Source of the DNA: Temnopleurus reevesii
Lineage: Eukaryota > Echinodermata > Echinoidea > Temnopleuroida > Temnopleuridae
DNA: 64,000 bases
Direction: 5' to 3'
Assembly (NCBI GenBank): GCA_036244855.1
Contig: BQKZ01000020.1
Span: 94,953 to 158,952 of the forward strand
The notes under the pieces were generated by a model. It searched no databases and was not told the origin of the DNA. It worked only from the letters and a program-made list of their open reading frames with translations. The translations under genes were made by a program, and so were the position numbers. Position 1 is the stretch's first letter. Each line of letters opens with the position of its first letter. This document shows positions 63,801 to 64,000 of this stretch, piece by piece.

Positions 63801-64000
63801 ATTCATATCACATATAGGTCATTACTAGACTTATTTTGAATTATTCTATTTTATATTCAATGTGTGATATTCAATGATTTTAGGGTATTTTCATAGCAAC
63901 TGCATATTGCTATACGTGTATGTGGTCACCAATCTTGCCACAGAGCATTGTTTTGCAGATGATTCCCTTTCTTATTGAGTATTCAGACATGAAATCTTTG
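60847..64000 (+). other. snap25: intron after SNAP-25 exon 5, no further exon seen
   Basis: Begins GTAAGT. Contains a TGATT repeat leading into an A-rich repeat at 60885-60960, a 520-bp gap, and plain AT-rich sequence. No frame encoding the linker or the second SNARE helix was found, so those exons must lie beyond the window or in the gap. Confidence 0.6.
61106..61625. other. assembly gap of 520 N
   Basis: Unresolved bases 260 bp downstream of exon 5. It could hide an alternative exon 5 or exon 6. Open frames spanning it are artefacts of N translation. Confidence 0.99.

Overview
This is a eukaryotic, intron-dominated, AT-rich window on the plus strand of a marine deuterostome, most likely an echinoderm and probably a sea urchin. 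The evidence for that is long introns, dense short tandem repeats, many small terminal-inverted-repeat elements, tRNA-derived SINEs, a strong excess of the octamer TACATGTA, and invertebrate-type residues in the one recognisable protein. The lineage call is an inference. There are no bacterial operons, rRNA genes, intact tRNA genes or CRISPR arrays.

The only gene I can identify is SNAP-25, the neuronal t-SNARE, spread over about 46 kb. The visible coding exons are: a probable first coding exon (14897-15022); a 42-bp exon encoding SLESTRRMLQLAEE (48877-48918); two alternative 49-bp exons encoding SQDMGIKTLVMLDEQG (53556-53604) and SKEAGIKTLVLLDEQG (55939-55987); and a 118-bp exon carrying the rest of the first SNARE helix and the palmitoylation cysteines (60729-60846). 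The lengths 42, 49 and 118 and the intron phases match the vertebrate gene as I know it. The linker and second SNARE helix are not in the visible sequence and should lie downstream, or partly in the 61106-61625 gap.

The most interesting point is the duplicated 49-bp exon. Vertebrate SNAP25 is known for a tandem duplication of the next exon (5a/5b); here the exon that carries the zero-layer glutamine is duplicated instead. Reading frame forces a choice of exactly one copy: using both gives a stop inside the second copy, and using neither gives a stop inside exon 5. The two versions differ only at positions that should face outward from the SNARE bundle, so the window appears to encode an undescribed mutually exclusive splice switch in the SNARE core.

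Layout: 1-14859 is non-coding upstream sequence with microsatellites and a LINE relic. The first coding exon follows at 14897, with an inverted-repeat element carrying four perfect CRE palindromes starting 12 bp after its donor. The 34-kb first intron holds SINEs, MITEs, minisatellites and a 932-bp gap. From 48.9 to 60.8 kb is the alternative-exon region, with a 96-bp identical direct repeat around a single N, a roughly 60-bp C-rich minisatellite just after the second alternative exon, and further MITEs. The final 3 kb is intron with a 520-bp gap. Nearly all other open frames are short, lack splice context or are simple-sequence translations, and I do not treat them as genes.
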